Assembly: GCA_011033025.1 (NCBI GenBank) | Contig: WFMF01000206.1 | Span: 186,001-250,000, forward strand | Source: Beroe forskalii | Lineage: Eukaryota; Ctenophora; Nuda; Beroida; Beroidae | Reading direction: 5' to 3' | DNA length: 64,000 bases | Shown here: piece after piece, positions 10,630 through 20,689 of the stretch | Layout: every line of letters starts with the position of its first letter | Numbering within the stretch: the first letter of the stretch is position 1 | Made by a program: the position numbers and the translations under genes | The notes under the pieces: generated by a model | What the model was told of the DNA's origin: nothing | The model's input: only the letters and a program-made list of their open reading frames with translations | Database searches by the model: none

Positions 10630-11245
10630 CAACTCTATTGTACTTCTGAGCAACCCACTCAGACTCCCGAGCAATCCTCTTGTACTAATGGGTAGCCAAG
10701 TATCCAAGTAACCGTATCACACCCCTTAGTAATCTTATCACACTCCTAGGTAAGCCTATCACTCTCCTAAGTAAGCCCGTCACACTCCTAAGTACCTAAG
10801 TAAGCCTATCACACTCCTAAGTTAGCCTATCACACTCCTAAGTAAGCCTATCGGACTCCTTAGTAAGCCTATCACACGCCTAAGTAAGCCTATCGGACTC
10901 CTTAGTAAGCCTATCACACGCCTAAGTAAGCCTATCACACTCCTTAGTTAGCCTATCACACTCCTAAGTAAGCCTATTACACTCCTAAGTTAGCCTATCA
11001 CACTCCTAAGTAAGCTAAGTAAGCCTATCGGACTCCTTAGTAATCCTATTAAACGCCTAAGTAAGCCTATCACACTCCTATGTATGTAATTAGACTGTAA
11101 TTATAATTATATTTCTATTTCTCCACTCCTAAGTAAGCCTATCAAACTCCTAAGTTAGTCTATCACACTCCTAAGTAAGCCTTATCACACTCCTAAGTTA
11201 GCCTATCACACTCCTAAGTAAGCCTATCGGACTCCTCAGTAACCC
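10630..11245. repeat. 21-bp minisatellite, CCTATCACACTCCTAAGTAAG type
   Basis: About 27 units of 21 bp with variants CGGACTCCTTAG and CACACGCCTAAG. It is interrupted at about 11080-11125 by a short AT-rich insert. No reading frame of interest is seen. Confidence 0.93.
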
Positions 11246-11503
11246 GAAATACATGGTAAATACTAAGGGAAAGCATGAGGGAATCCCTCAAAAAGACGTG
11301 CTTTTGGTGAGGGTTTCCTTCTCATTTTATGTGTTTCCCCTTCTATTATAAGGGATTCCCTTATTTTTATAGCAATTTCCTATATTAGCCACTTTTCACC
11401 ACACCTCTTCCAGGAGCTCTATCTTGGAACTGTGAGCAGATTTCTGTGCCCTATAAGATAACTTTTTCACACGAGCAATGAGCATGGATGCCTTGGACCC
11501 CAA

Positions 11504-11624
11504 CTAGTCGGCACATACCGCGGTACGTACCGTGGTATGTGCCGATTAGTTAGAACATGTTCCGTGGCACATACCCCGGAACATATTCTAACTAGTCGGC
11601 ACATACCGCGGTATGTGCCGATTA
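11504..11624. repeat. Palindromic CGGCACATACCGCGGTA element array, left part
   Basis: Built of interleaved palindromes: GGCACATACCGCGGTATGTGCC and the GTTAGAACATGTTCCG / CGGAACATATTCTAAC pair. The array is interrupted at 11625 by an inserted element and resumes at 12851, so both parts were once continuous. Confidence 0.85.
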
Positions 11625-11749
11625 GGGATCGTTCACATATTACGTAATCAGCCGAGGGGGGGGGAGGTGGTTTCCAAATGATTACGTTTGATTACGAGGG
11701 GGGGAGGGGGGGTTTGGCCAATGATTACGTAATCAAAATATCTAAATTT

Positions 11750-11876
11750 TCATGAAAATTTCAAGGATTTTCATGAGAATTTCAAGGATTTTCATGAAAA
11801 TTTCAAGAATTTTCATCAAAATTTCAAGAAGTTTCATCAAAATTTCAAGAATTTTCATCAAAATTTCAAGAATTTT
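11750..11876. repeat. 21-bp repeat ATGAAAATTTCAAGGATTTTC inside the Harbinger-like element
   Basis: Six units of 21 bp, giving the open-frame artefact KISRIFM. It lies near the left end of the 11625-12850 element. Confidence 0.9.
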
Positions 11877-12065
11877 TTATTACCAGAAATTAACCATTTG
11901 CAGAAAAAATTGTCAAAATTTCGTAATTATGATTAAAATAGTATAAATCTATGATGCATTCTAAAATCTACTCTAACTCAATTTGGTTCAGAATGTACAG
12001 TTACTTTATTGCTGCCCATATAAGCATATAGGAGGGATGTACTCCATTCGTTGAACACTTCCAAA

Positions 12066-12263
12066 CTACTTCAGTGCCTCTCTGTATGTTAGGTTTGCTG
12101 CTCTGTGCTTGATCAGAGGTTCGGAGGCCTTTTTTTCCCCAGAGTTGATGCAAGAGCAGGTCTTGGAGTACATCCGCTGCTCCATTATCCAGGAATCAAT
12201 CTTTTTGATGAAGGTGTAGGAACCTGCAGTTGTCTGTGAAGTTGCCAGACTCTGATCTGGCAC
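12066..12263 (-). pseudogene. Possible decayed coding fragment inside the transposon
   Basis: A 65-codon open frame whose composition looks protein-like: Lys, Glu and Ser rich, containing IKKIDSWIMEQRMYSK and ending EALK. A second minus-strand frame at about 12440-12580 contains RKSRLRQLLDNEMD followed by a Ser/Pro-rich stretch. Stops separate them. I recognise no family. It could be a remnant of the second Harbinger protein, a captured host exon, or chance. Confidence 0.25.
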
Positions 12264-12850
12264 TTAGGGGCTAGGGCTGATCTGGATCTTGGGTTCTGTC
12301 GGCTTTGGTGGCAGATGAGCAGGACACGGATACTGAACTTTGGTTCCATCGGTTTTGAACTTTGGTTCCATCGGTTTTGAAGGAGGTTGAGGTGGGACCA
12401 AGATGTTGATTTCTGGTTCTTTAGTGTAACTGGTGGCCTCTCAGGTGTAGAGGAGGAGGAGGATGATCTGTTGGAGGTAAAGGAAGATGATGACCAGATG
12501 AGGATGCGTTGGAGGAAAAGAAAGAGGAGGAGGTGTCCATCTCATTGTCAAGGAGTTGTCGTAGGCGAGATTTCCGTAGGAAAAACTAAAAGAAGCTTTG
12601 AATGTCATCTTCAAGTCAATGATGTTGATGATTGCATTGAAACACACGATACTGTTCTAATTTTTTGTCAGTTAATATAGTTTTTTGGTAACGTCAAAAA
12701 ACTGAAGGAGGGGGGGGTTGGGCCATGATTACGTAATATTTTCCGAAAAAGAGGGGGGGGTTTGGCCATGATTACGTTTGATTACGGAGGGGGGGGGGGA
12801 GGGGGGTAAAAAATGCCCAAAAATTGATTACGTAATATGTGAACGATCCC

Positions 12851-12927
12851 TTAGTTAGAACATGTTCCGTGGCACATACCCCGGAACATATTCTAACTAG
12901 TCGGTACATACCGCGGTACGTACCGCC
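12851..12927. repeat. Palindromic element array, right part
   Basis: Continues the 11504-11624 array after the insertion: GTTAGAACATGTTCCG, CGGAACATATTCTAAC and CGGTACATACCGCGGTACG. It ends at about 12927 in unique sequence. Confidence 0.85.
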
Positions 12928-13124
12928 TTTACAACATCAAGAGTCAAAGCCACCAGATTCAAACTCCGATCTTCCACAATCCACAACCAATGGCAAACAG
13001 ATTCAAGGCAACAAAAGTCACCAGTATAAGACAAGCTGAGTCAAGGCAGCTTAACCAGTGTCAAGGCAGAGTGTCAGAGCAAACAACGCATCGCATGGCA
13101 GCAGCAAGGAAATGATTTCTACTT

Positions 13125-13293
13125 ATGAGATGGGTGTTGACCCCTGGTGGGTGCTGGTCACGTGACCCATATGACTAGCATGCAAGGTTGGACAGATTGA
13201 GACTGTCTGGTAGGACTGATTGGGTGTCTGGTTCGCTCTATGCATGCCAGGCCAATAGGTCACGTGACCAGCAGGGGTCAACACCCATCTCAT
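13125..13293. mobile_element. 169-bp palindromic MITE
   Basis: Terminal inverted repeats of about 35 bp start ATGAGATGGGTGTTGACCCC at both ends and run through GGTCACGTGACC. The left arm has a 4-bp insertion relative to the right. The inner portion still pairs loosely (GCATGCA on both sides). The flanks carry TTAT words but a clean target duplication cannot be fixed. Confidence 0.75.
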
Positions 13294-13331
13294 TATAGAA
13301 CTTTCTCAAATAAACCTCCATTCATTGCCTA

Positions 13332-13884
13332 ATTGAAAACGGTAACAAGCCAAACACACGCACGAGCAAACACACAGAAACGAACTGGGAACAAGACCCG
13401 CCCGCTCCCCCGCATCCACCACACACAGCACACGCGCGCATTGGTTATTGTCACGTAACAGTGCTGCGGTACCTCTTTCGTAGACAGTAATGTACTTTTT
13501 TACACCCTCTCGGGGTTTTTCTTTATAGAAATCCACATTTTTGAAGATAGAGACTTGGGACCTTCGGGAGTCGATAGAGGATAAAATTCTGCAGTGTAGG
13601 TTGATCATAGATTTTTGATATCATGTTCCTGAGCTTCACAGTGGGTCGCTGAACGTGGCGCTACTGGAAGGCCTTGTTTTCTGCTGCGAGGTGTTATTGA
13701 TCATAACTTCTGACATGAAAGCCCTATTCCAATGATCTTTGCACCACTGAACTCCCTGTGCTGTGCTCTATTGAATGGCCATCTTCCAGATCACTCTATC
13801 TGGAGTTTAGTCCATGAAATGGGGCAATATCGTTGCAAAATTGCTGCGTTTCCCAAAACTGCGCACAAAGTACTAGCAGCTGCG
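13332..13884 (-). repeat. Right arm of the 550-bp inverted repeat pair
   Basis: Reverse complement of 7528-8080. The arms differ by scattered substitutions and short indels, so this is an old or diverged copy rather than an assembly fold. Both arms are inside the 7.2-kb intron and would pair in the pre-mRNA. Confidence 0.9.
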
Positions 13885-14007
13885 GTACCTCGCGTTCCGG
13901 GGGTGTTAATGGTCCATAAGAACGATCAAGCTAATAAACGATCAAGCTATAATAAATAAGAATGTAGAGGTTTGCAAGAGTTCCAATAAAAGTTTACCTA
14001 AAATCTA

Positions 14008-14112
14008 AATCAAATAAACTAACTTATAAACTAACTTAATAAACTAACTTATAAACTAACTCAATAAACTAACTTATAAACTAACTTATAAACTAACTTA
14101 ATAAACTACCTT
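14008..14112. repeat. Short AT repeat, AATAAACTAACTTATAAACT
   Basis: An irregular tandem array of TAAACTAACT words alternating AATAAACTAACTT and ATAAACTAACTT. It is low complexity and non-coding. Confidence 0.85.
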
Positions 14113-14333
14113 ATCAAAAGTGAGAGCAATTCATTTCAGCGTGGATTTATTGATATTACTATTTTTCTTGCGTTTCTATCATCGATATCCGAAATTCAGT
14201 TAACGCCAAAAATCTGGAAGTCTGTATATCCATTTTGTTCTACCACGAACATAATTGTTTTTCCTTTTACTGTTAATACTGTTTTTAAAAATTTTGAATC
14301 CTTTACAAATTTGAAAGCACATGTTCTCCTCAG

Positions 14334-17093
14334 CACGAAGCGGCACAACGACAGCTAGACACTCTCATGGAACGCCTGGATGTGGGGATCTACAAGAAGT
14401 ACTACACCAAGAAAGGTTTTATACTTGCTACAAAATGGACCAATCAGATGGTTGCATCCGACATTACCGACGTCAGATACAACCATCTGATTGGTCAAAT
14501 TGGTATATCGCATAAGGAAATCACAATAATCCAAGCAATCCGCCAATCCATAATAAGCGGAGTATATTGATACCCTCGTTTACAGGTATGTATGTAGAGT
14601 GCACTCCTGTTTCCAGGGTGCTGGTGCCATGCGACAAGACCCCTCAAAAGACAGCTGAGGGGTAACGGTCACGAATCGGCTAATATGTTTGCATAATCAA
14701 TACTCCACGTAGTAGAGGACAGCTAACTAGGTGGATTATTGCTCGCTTAAATATTATCTCCAGCTGGGTAATAGACCCCAGTAGCCCCAGTTTTGGTGGT
14801 CATCTGTCTGATCCATCCTTAACCGAAAGAATACTTTTCTTTGTTAAGGCGATGAAAATGGTAAAAATATTCGCCTCTCGTTTACAGGTAGCACGAAGAC
14901 AAGCTCGAACTGGCGGGACAGCAACGCTGAAAGACTGAGTCGGGAGCGTGGCAACAGCAGGGAACGAGGTATTGTAGTGTAGTTATTAGGAAACTACCGG
15001 TTAACCGAACTGAAACCAAAATGCCGGTTAACCAGGCGTTTTTAGCCAACGAAAACCGCAACTGGATTTATTGAGAAATGGTAACCGGTCAATCTGCACA
15101 CACATAGGCGGTAATATTTTGAAGGAAGCAGAATGAAGAAGACGGAATCTTCTAGACCAGGGTCAGATGATATCAATACACATAACTTTTTTCTAGATTA
15201 GGGTCGGGTGATAATACAATTAACTAACTCAAGGATCGTGTGTTATCGAAAATTATCAAACTCGGCTGACGCCTCCCATTCGTTATTTGATCGCTCATCA
15301 TTTTAAAGGCAGCAGAACGAAGAGTGCGGAGGCTGATCAGGAAGAGGGAGGGGGAGGACCGGCCAGGAACAGCAGCGATGTGACGAACAAGGGACCAGGG
15401 AGGGAAAGTGGCGTCAGTGGAGCAAGAAGGTCAGTTCGGGAGTATTTTGGGGCTCATGAAGTACTGGGGGCTGAAGTCTGAACACGATTAGCACATGCTA
15501 TTTGAAAGCCACCAGGCAATGAAACTCGTGTCAATAATAGTCCCAACCAACAGCATGGAGATTAGGTATCACGCTCGTACAAACGGCGGCTTTTGTGGAA
15601 ATTTCAGATTCCGATCTCAGAGGTGGCGACATCTCTGTTGGTCTGTTACCTCGTCATGTCACGTGATAGCGCTATCAGCCAATGAAAACGCTGGATTTGA
15701 TGTCACGTGACATCTCTGTAACCCTCCTTATCCTAACCCAGCAGTAGAAAGTCGTAAGAAATTTCTGTGGACATACAGCGGATATCAGTCGAGTGCGATT
15801 ATAATTTATAAGTTCCTTGTACGACGAGACTGAGCCGAGTGCGATAAATTCCTAATCTCACGAGGGGGAGCCGAGTGTGATAAGTTCCTTATGCCCCTAG
15901 GATGAGCCGCGTGTATTAAGTTCCTTATGCCATTAGGAGGAGCCGATTCCTTATGCCACGTGCTACACCAGCTAACCCTCTCCCACCCAGCAGTAGGAAG
16001 TCAGCAGGGTCAGGAGAGTCCGGGTCTGAGCCGGGAGAGAGGCGGTCTCGTCAGATATCCTCAACTAAGACGGGTTCTAAAGCAGGGTCCATTCATTCGG
16101 AGGAAGAGGAAGAAGACAACGATGATGATGGTGATGAGGTGAGGAAATATGATTGATTAGGGATTAAGTTGAAAAATGTTCAAATGATACGATAAGTTTT
16201 AAAATCATGAGTTTTTGAAACTCATGATAGTATCGTTCACAGCCAAGGATGATAGATTGAAGGGTGCTTTCTCACCACAGACTTATTATTCACAGCGGAC
16301 CTAGTCTGCTCAGAATGCACCCTGAGAGTCCAAACTCTCATTACAACCTAAAGATTAATTTCCTTTTTTTCATTGTTCAAACGCGTAGAAATATTTAATA
16401 TTTCCTTTGATTATACTAACCACTGTGACACTGCTTCAGGGCAGTGAGAAAGACATAGAGGAGCAAGAGAAGGATGATGCTTTCGAGGAGGGCGTTATTG
16501 CGGTGAGTTACGGGAAATGCCCATTCTTTTGTACCCCACAAAATATCATATGTTTTTCTGATAACACACTAACTTTTGACATTTCGATAGGCAATGGGGG
16601 CTCAAATATGATTGTAGCACTGATGATGTTCTGAAAGTTCTTTGCTATTTTACAATCAGCTCGCGATCTCATTAAAGTGTTGTGAAACCTGGCAATTGAC
16701 AGTGACAAAGTATCATCATGAGTTTACATGGATAATATATCCCTAAATTTTTAACCCCAAAAATTCGATCCCCAGAATTATTGTCCCATGTAAATTTATC
16801 TCGTAAGGTATTAAACACCCCTGTTTATATTTAGCAATTCACAGTTTAAATAAATTTAGATAAATTTAATCATTTTTAAATCTAAATTTAAATAATTTAT
16901 ATAAAATTAATTATTTCTAAATCCCCAGACGATCGTCCCAGTAAAGAAGCGGCTCCTCTCTAGACTGAGCAGCAGCGAACTGATGAAGGGGATTATCAAC
17001 AAGTTCACCTCCAAATCCAGCAGCACCAGCAGCAGTGTGTCCTCTTCAGCTCCCCCTCCTCCTGCTGCCGCCTCAGGGAGCGAGGAAATGTAG
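14334..17093 (+). CDS. C-terminal tail exons, probably of the cyclase gene
   Basis: Six exons keep phase through GT-AG borders: 14334-14415, 14888-14968, 15309-15429, 15991-16138, 16440-16502 and 16929-17093, ending in TAG. They give about 217 residues. The first is helical (EAAQRQLDTLMERLDVGIYK). The middle is Ser/Arg/Gly rich and likely disordered. Exon 4 of the set ends in an acidic run (EEEEEDNDDDGDE). The last has a basic patch (VPVKKRLLSRL), a Ser-rich run and APPPPAAA. Exon 5 of the cyclase ends and this block begins in phase 0, so direct joining is possible. Strand, order and phase support one gene, but an unseen exon or a separate gene remains possible. The donor of the first exon (GTTTTATA) is weak, and its frame stays open to about 14570. 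I recognise no domain. Confidence 0.65.
14438..14496. repeat. 17-bp perfect hairpin just inside the intron after exon 14334-14415
   Basis: GACCAATCAGATGGTTG (14438-14454) pairs with CAACCATCTGATTGGTC (14480-14496). The 25-base loop contains GACGTC. It starts 22 bases after the proposed weak donor and could mask or expose it in RNA. Confidence 0.85.
14585..14850 (+). repeat. Dispersed repeat (relative at 32655-32935)
   Basis: Shares ordered words with 32655-32935: GTATGTATGTA, then CGACAAGACCCCTC and its pairing partner TGAGGGGT, then ATATGTT, then GGTAATAGACCCCA. CCCCTC...GAGGGG forms a stem. Identity is patchy, so this is an old SINE- or MITE-sized element of unknown class. Confidence 0.6.
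15640..15960. repeat. Intronic palindromes and degenerate 37-bp repeat
   Basis: GATGTCACGTGACATC at about 15699-15714 is a perfect palindrome, preceded by a related GTCACGTGATAGCGCTATCA. From about 15775 to 15955, units containing GAGCCGAGTG...TAAGTTCCTTATGCC repeat four times imperfectly. CCCAGCAGTAGAAAGTC at about 15737 echoes the true acceptor region CCCAGCAGTAGGAAGTC at 15986, a decoy 3' splice site. Confidence 0.7.
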
Positions 17094-17715
17094 AGACACG
17101 AGGATTGGGACAGTGAGACACGAGGATTGAGACAGTGAGACACGAGGCTTGAGACACAAGGCTTGAGACAGTGAGACAGGAACCTTGAGACACGAGGATT
17201 GAGACAGTGAGACACGAGGCTTGGGACAGTGAGACACGAGGCTTGAGACACGAGGATTGAGTCAGTGAGACACGAGGATTGAGACAGTGAGACACGAGGC
17301 TTGAGACACGAGGCTTGAGACAGTGAGACATGAGGCTTGAGACACGAGGCTTGAGACAGTGAGACACGAGGATTGAGACAGTGAGACACGAGGATTGAGA
17401 CAGTGAGACACGAGGCTTGAGACACGAGGCTTGAGACAGTGAGACACGAGGCTTGAGACACGAGGCTTGAGACAGTGAGACACGAGGATTGAGACAGTGA
17501 GACACGAGGCTTGAGACACGAGGCTTGAGACAGTGAGACATTAGGCTTGAGACACGAGGCTTGAGACAGTGAGACACGAGGATTGAGACACGAGGCTTGA
17601 GACACGAGGATTGAGACAGTGAGACATGAGGCTTGAGACACGAGGCTTGAGACAGTGAGACACGAGGCTTGAGACAGTGAGACAGGAACCTTGAGACAGT
17701 GAGATATGAATCTTG
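17094..17715. repeat. Compound 22/14-bp minisatellite directly after the stop codon
   Basis: The array starts in the base after TAG. It mixes 22-bp units (CACGAGGCTTGAGACAGTGA plus GA) and 14-bp units (CACGAGGCTTGAGA), with GGATTGAG/GGCTTGAG variants. It would be transcribed as 3' UTR of the gene. Its high GA content gives long minus-strand frames of Ser, Leu, Val and Cys that are not genes. Confidence 0.95.
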
Positions 17716-17721
17716 AGACAT

Positions 17722-17793
17722 CAGTCTCTGAGAGACATGTTTCTAGTTCTGAAGCACGTGCTTCAGAACTAGAGACATGTGTCTCAGAGACTG
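17722..17793. repeat. 72-bp near-perfect hairpin centred on CACGTG
   Basis: Arms of 35 bp with only two mismatches, from CAGTCTCTGAGAGACATG to the matching CATGTGTCTCAGAGACTG, meet at GAAGCACGTGCTTC. It lies 3' of the minisatellite, inside the likely 3' UTR. It could act as an RNA stem, a 3' end signal or a small foldback element. Confidence 0.9.
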
Positions 17794-17799
17794 GTGCAC

Positions 17800-18430
17800 A
17801 AGACACTTGCGAATCATCAGTGTCCGTTGAAAACTTTATTTATGAGTGTCTTAATGTTATTGAAATTACAAAAGACAAACAGTCAACCATAACGTAATAT
17901 GGCACTATGTAGATCGTCATAGGTCCATAGTGCATTGTTGTTAAACACTCAAAATTTCATCTTCATGTTAGTGAATACGGGAATTTTGATTTTTCCAATT
18001 CAATGATCGGAATATTGAAGGACTTTTCATTTTGAAAGTAACAGTTTTAGGAGCTGTTTTGTTTCAAAACCCCGGAGGGGCACCACTAAGGGTTTCTAAA
18101 ATATTTATTATATTATCGATTATATATGAAATAATTACAATCATTCGTTACAGAAGAACAGTATATTATGAATAATAAATTTCGTTCAGCCCAAGTAAAG
18201 TAGAAATGATTAAAATCGCGGAATTTTTTTTATCAGATTTAGAGAACATTACGTTCAAAATTATACTCCTTGAAAATTAATACAAACACATTAATAAAAA
18301 ACCAAACGCCAAAATTTTTTATAGGACGTAAAACATCATGGTTTATCCTGTTTATCCCTTTGTCACAATAGTCCCGAAACTGATGAAGTGTTTACTGTTA
18401 GGCTCCTCATGCCTTTTAGATGACGAGTGA
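17800..18430. other. 3' flank of the cyclase gene
   Basis: AT-rich. AATAAA-like words near 18165-18180 (AATAATAAATTTC) are possible poly(A) signals. No gene seen. Confidence 0.35.
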
Positions 18431-20300
18431 GACTTCACCAGTTCAGATCTCTCTGTGCTTCGCTCAGTATTCGTTTTACTGAGAATCTCATTCTGTCTTT
18501 GAGAACATAAGCAATAAGATCATTGGGCCACGATATCCAACTGTGGCGCCTAGCTTTTAGGGTTCCCTCATTCTGGAAAGACTGCGAAGACCATTTGGCC
18601 ACGATTTCTTTGCCCAACTGTGCCACTAAGCTCCTGCATCACACTTCATTTCCCTTATCACTCCCCCGTCCAAACGTTGACTCTGCCGACAAGATCATCA
18701 ATCTTTTATTCGTCATCGGGTCTCTTGTCGATACTTACAGTTCGAACTGCAGTTTGCGCAGTGCGTGGCCTAAAATTGGGCGGCATATCCGCAAATAAAC
18801 ATACAAATAACATTTCTGAACGCCGCGCAAATTTAAAGCGTGCATATAAAATAAGCGCAAAGCCGTAAACAGCAGTTCAATTCGTCACCGTGATTTTAAC
18901 ATCCAGTGTTATTTTGGCTTTCTGGGAATGCGTATAGTAGGATTATCATGTGATATCTGGGTTAAAAGTGATAATTAACATCAATTTCTTTGGCTTTGTG
19001 TGCCATGTCCTATAGTCCCAGTATCGATGATATGGAAATTGCTACTTCATTCAACTCACTATTGGGGTTGGTAAACATAAAAGAACCCTCTGTACACACC
19101 GCGGGTCAAAGCGTTGCCCGAATGTTTAGTGTTATTTTGGCTTTCGGTTTAAAATGCACCCGATTGGCGCGTGTCTATGTATTTTATAGAACCCTCCGAC
19201 GTTTTCATCGGTGTCTAAAGTACATAAAATTTGCCTGATCGGGTCCATATTGGTTTAGACCCTCGCCTAATTTGGGCTGCGGGTCTAAAGAATACACCAC
19301 TGGGGCTGCACCCGGGAAGTATCCCAATATCGACCCTATATAGGCGCGTGTTTCAGTATTTCAAAATTGTGTGTTCATCACAAATCAGCTAAATTTGTGC
19401 TGATTTCACGGATCGGGTCGTTGAATAAGAGTCAGTAAAGAACCACATCGTTCATATTTTGTTCTTGTACCATTGAGTCAAAAGATAATAAAATTTGTTC
19501 TCTTATGACTCAATGGTACACGTACAAAATGTAAACGATGATGTTTATTTGATAAAGTACTGATTAATTTAGCTAAATTTGCAACGGTTTTAAATTGTCT
19601 TTTACTCGGTTCGGAGAGAGTGCAGCATGGGCAGCCTATGCACTCCAGATTCCAGTGCAAATCAGCCTTGAACTCGTTCCAGGGGTGCCGGCGTTCACAC
19701 ACTTGCTTTTCAGTAAGCTTTTGATCCCGAAGCTTCTGCTTGTCGTCAAGGGTGAACTCGTAGCAGGTGTTCTTATCTGTTTGAATAATTTTATTTATTC
19801 TGTTCTTAGCTCAGAAAAAGTTCGTTTCACTTCGCTGAGCTAAGAAGAGAATAAAGAAAATTATTCGTTCTATTATGCGGCTCATGAACAATTGTCCGTT
19901 ACTTCAGTTAAAGGACCTGTTACGTTTGGAATTCATTTTCTAGAAATGTCACAAAATTCTAGAAATTAATGCATTACTTTATTTGAAATCTAATTACGAA
20001 ATCCGCAACTCTCTTACCTACAAGCCTAATTAGATGATGATTAGCAAATAGGCTGTGACGTCACAGAATCTATCGCAAGGATACGCTATCATAACAAACA
20101 CTGTAATTCTAGCCATTTTCACTCTCTTTAGCTTCTTTCAGTTAGATTCCGGTGTTTATCACTTGCAATTGTCCTGTTCCTTGTAATAAATCTTCGCTGA
20201 CATTAATGAGTTATTAGATGAATATCGGATGAGGTAGGAAAATTCTTAAGTTTATTTTTGAATCAAAATTCTTCCAATGAATTGAACTGATCGAGTCCAT
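18431..20300. other. Intergenic DNA with hairpins, no supported gene
   Basis: Contains a short tandem echo (GGCCACGATATCCAACTGTG near 18527 and GGCCACGATTTCTTTGCCCAA near 18596). At 19449-19537 an inverted repeat has arms reading CATATTTTGTTCTTGTACCA and TGGTACACGTACAAAATG around an AT loop. At 19805-19845, TTCTTAGCTCAG...CTGAGCTAAGAA forms a second hairpin. From about 19560 to 19780 the sequence belongs to the unit amplified in the 23.7-28.2 kb cluster (GATCCCGAAGCTTCTGCTTG). Minus-strand frames at 18435-18626 and 19478-19702 show no recognisable family. Confidence 0.5.
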
Positions 20301-20309
20301 GAAATCCAG

Positions 20310-20475
20310 CATAGTGTCCATTAGACTAGGATACTGAAGTCCCTACACTGCGTTCTAAGTTCATGCATTACGGAAGCCGATGTCTCTTTCCCTGTTCACC
20401 CGTGCACTGAAACTTAAAAATGTTCTGACTGCATGTGCCGTATTCATGTTAGATTTTCATCCGAAACAGGTTTTC
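20310..20475 (-). pseudogene. Decayed copy of the cysteine-rich family second exon
   Basis: Aligns by eye with exon B of the copies at 24.4, 27.1 and 28.8 kb (shared words CTACACTGCGTTCTA, CACCCGTGCACTG, CCGTATTCATGT). It has frame-breaking changes throughout; LERSVG survives in one frame. Confidence 0.6.
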
Positions 20476-20560
20476 TGTCACATGCATATGCAAATAGTTC
20501 TCATGAATGGAATAATATTTTCTATCAGTTGATAAAATGGCATTTAAAACACAGTTTTAC

Positions 20561-20680
20561 CTCCCTCATATCTTAAACCCGTAGAGATATCGTTGCAGCA
20601 GTAATCACCACTTTCAGTAGACTTATCTGGACACGAAACATCTGCAATTATTCTGCAATTGTTTGGTCTCTGTCAGTTAC
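20561..20680 (-). CDS. Candidate cysteine-rich exon
   Basis: On the minus strand one frame reads NCRIIADVSCPDKSTESG then DYCCNDISTGLRYEGG and meets a donor GGGAG|GTAAAA at 20560. Five cysteines in about 30 residues, with a sensible donor, are more than expected in AT-rich noise. It has no clear acceptor or partner exon and no recognised family. It lies beside the decayed family copy at 20310, so it may be an exon of an older member. Confidence 0.3.
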
Positions 20681-20689
20681 CGAGTCGAG

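Larger units (their letters stand above)
11625..12850. mobile_element. 1.2-kb non-autonomous PIF/Harbinger-like transposon
   Basis: Perfect 26-bp terminal inverted repeats begin GGGATCGTTCACATATTACG at both ends. They are flanked by a TTA target duplication (11622-11624 and 12851-12853). A 3-bp TTA/TAA duplication is typical of the PIF/Harbinger superfamily. The element sits in the palindromic array, and an uninterrupted copy of the same site is present at about 11540-11565 (CCGATTAGTTAGAAC), so insertion is directly demonstrated. No transposase is visible. A minus-strand stretch at about 12066-12570 reads as broken frames (for example LRKSRLRQLLDNEMD, then STYFIKKID-like text near 12200), perhaps captured or decayed coding DNA. 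Subterminal TGATTACGT words recur at both ends. The same TIR occurs at 58083-58248. Confidence 0.85.

Noticed and set aside
16907-17806. 299-codon minus-strand frame of Ser/Leu/Val/Cys repeats
   Set aside because: It is the complement of the GAGACACGAGG minisatellite plus the last cyclase exon; other frames of the same array are also open.
18435-18798. Possible reverse-transcriptase or transposase remnant
   Set aside because: The text looked protein-like on both strands, but no diagnostic motif such as YxDD or a DDE triad is visible.
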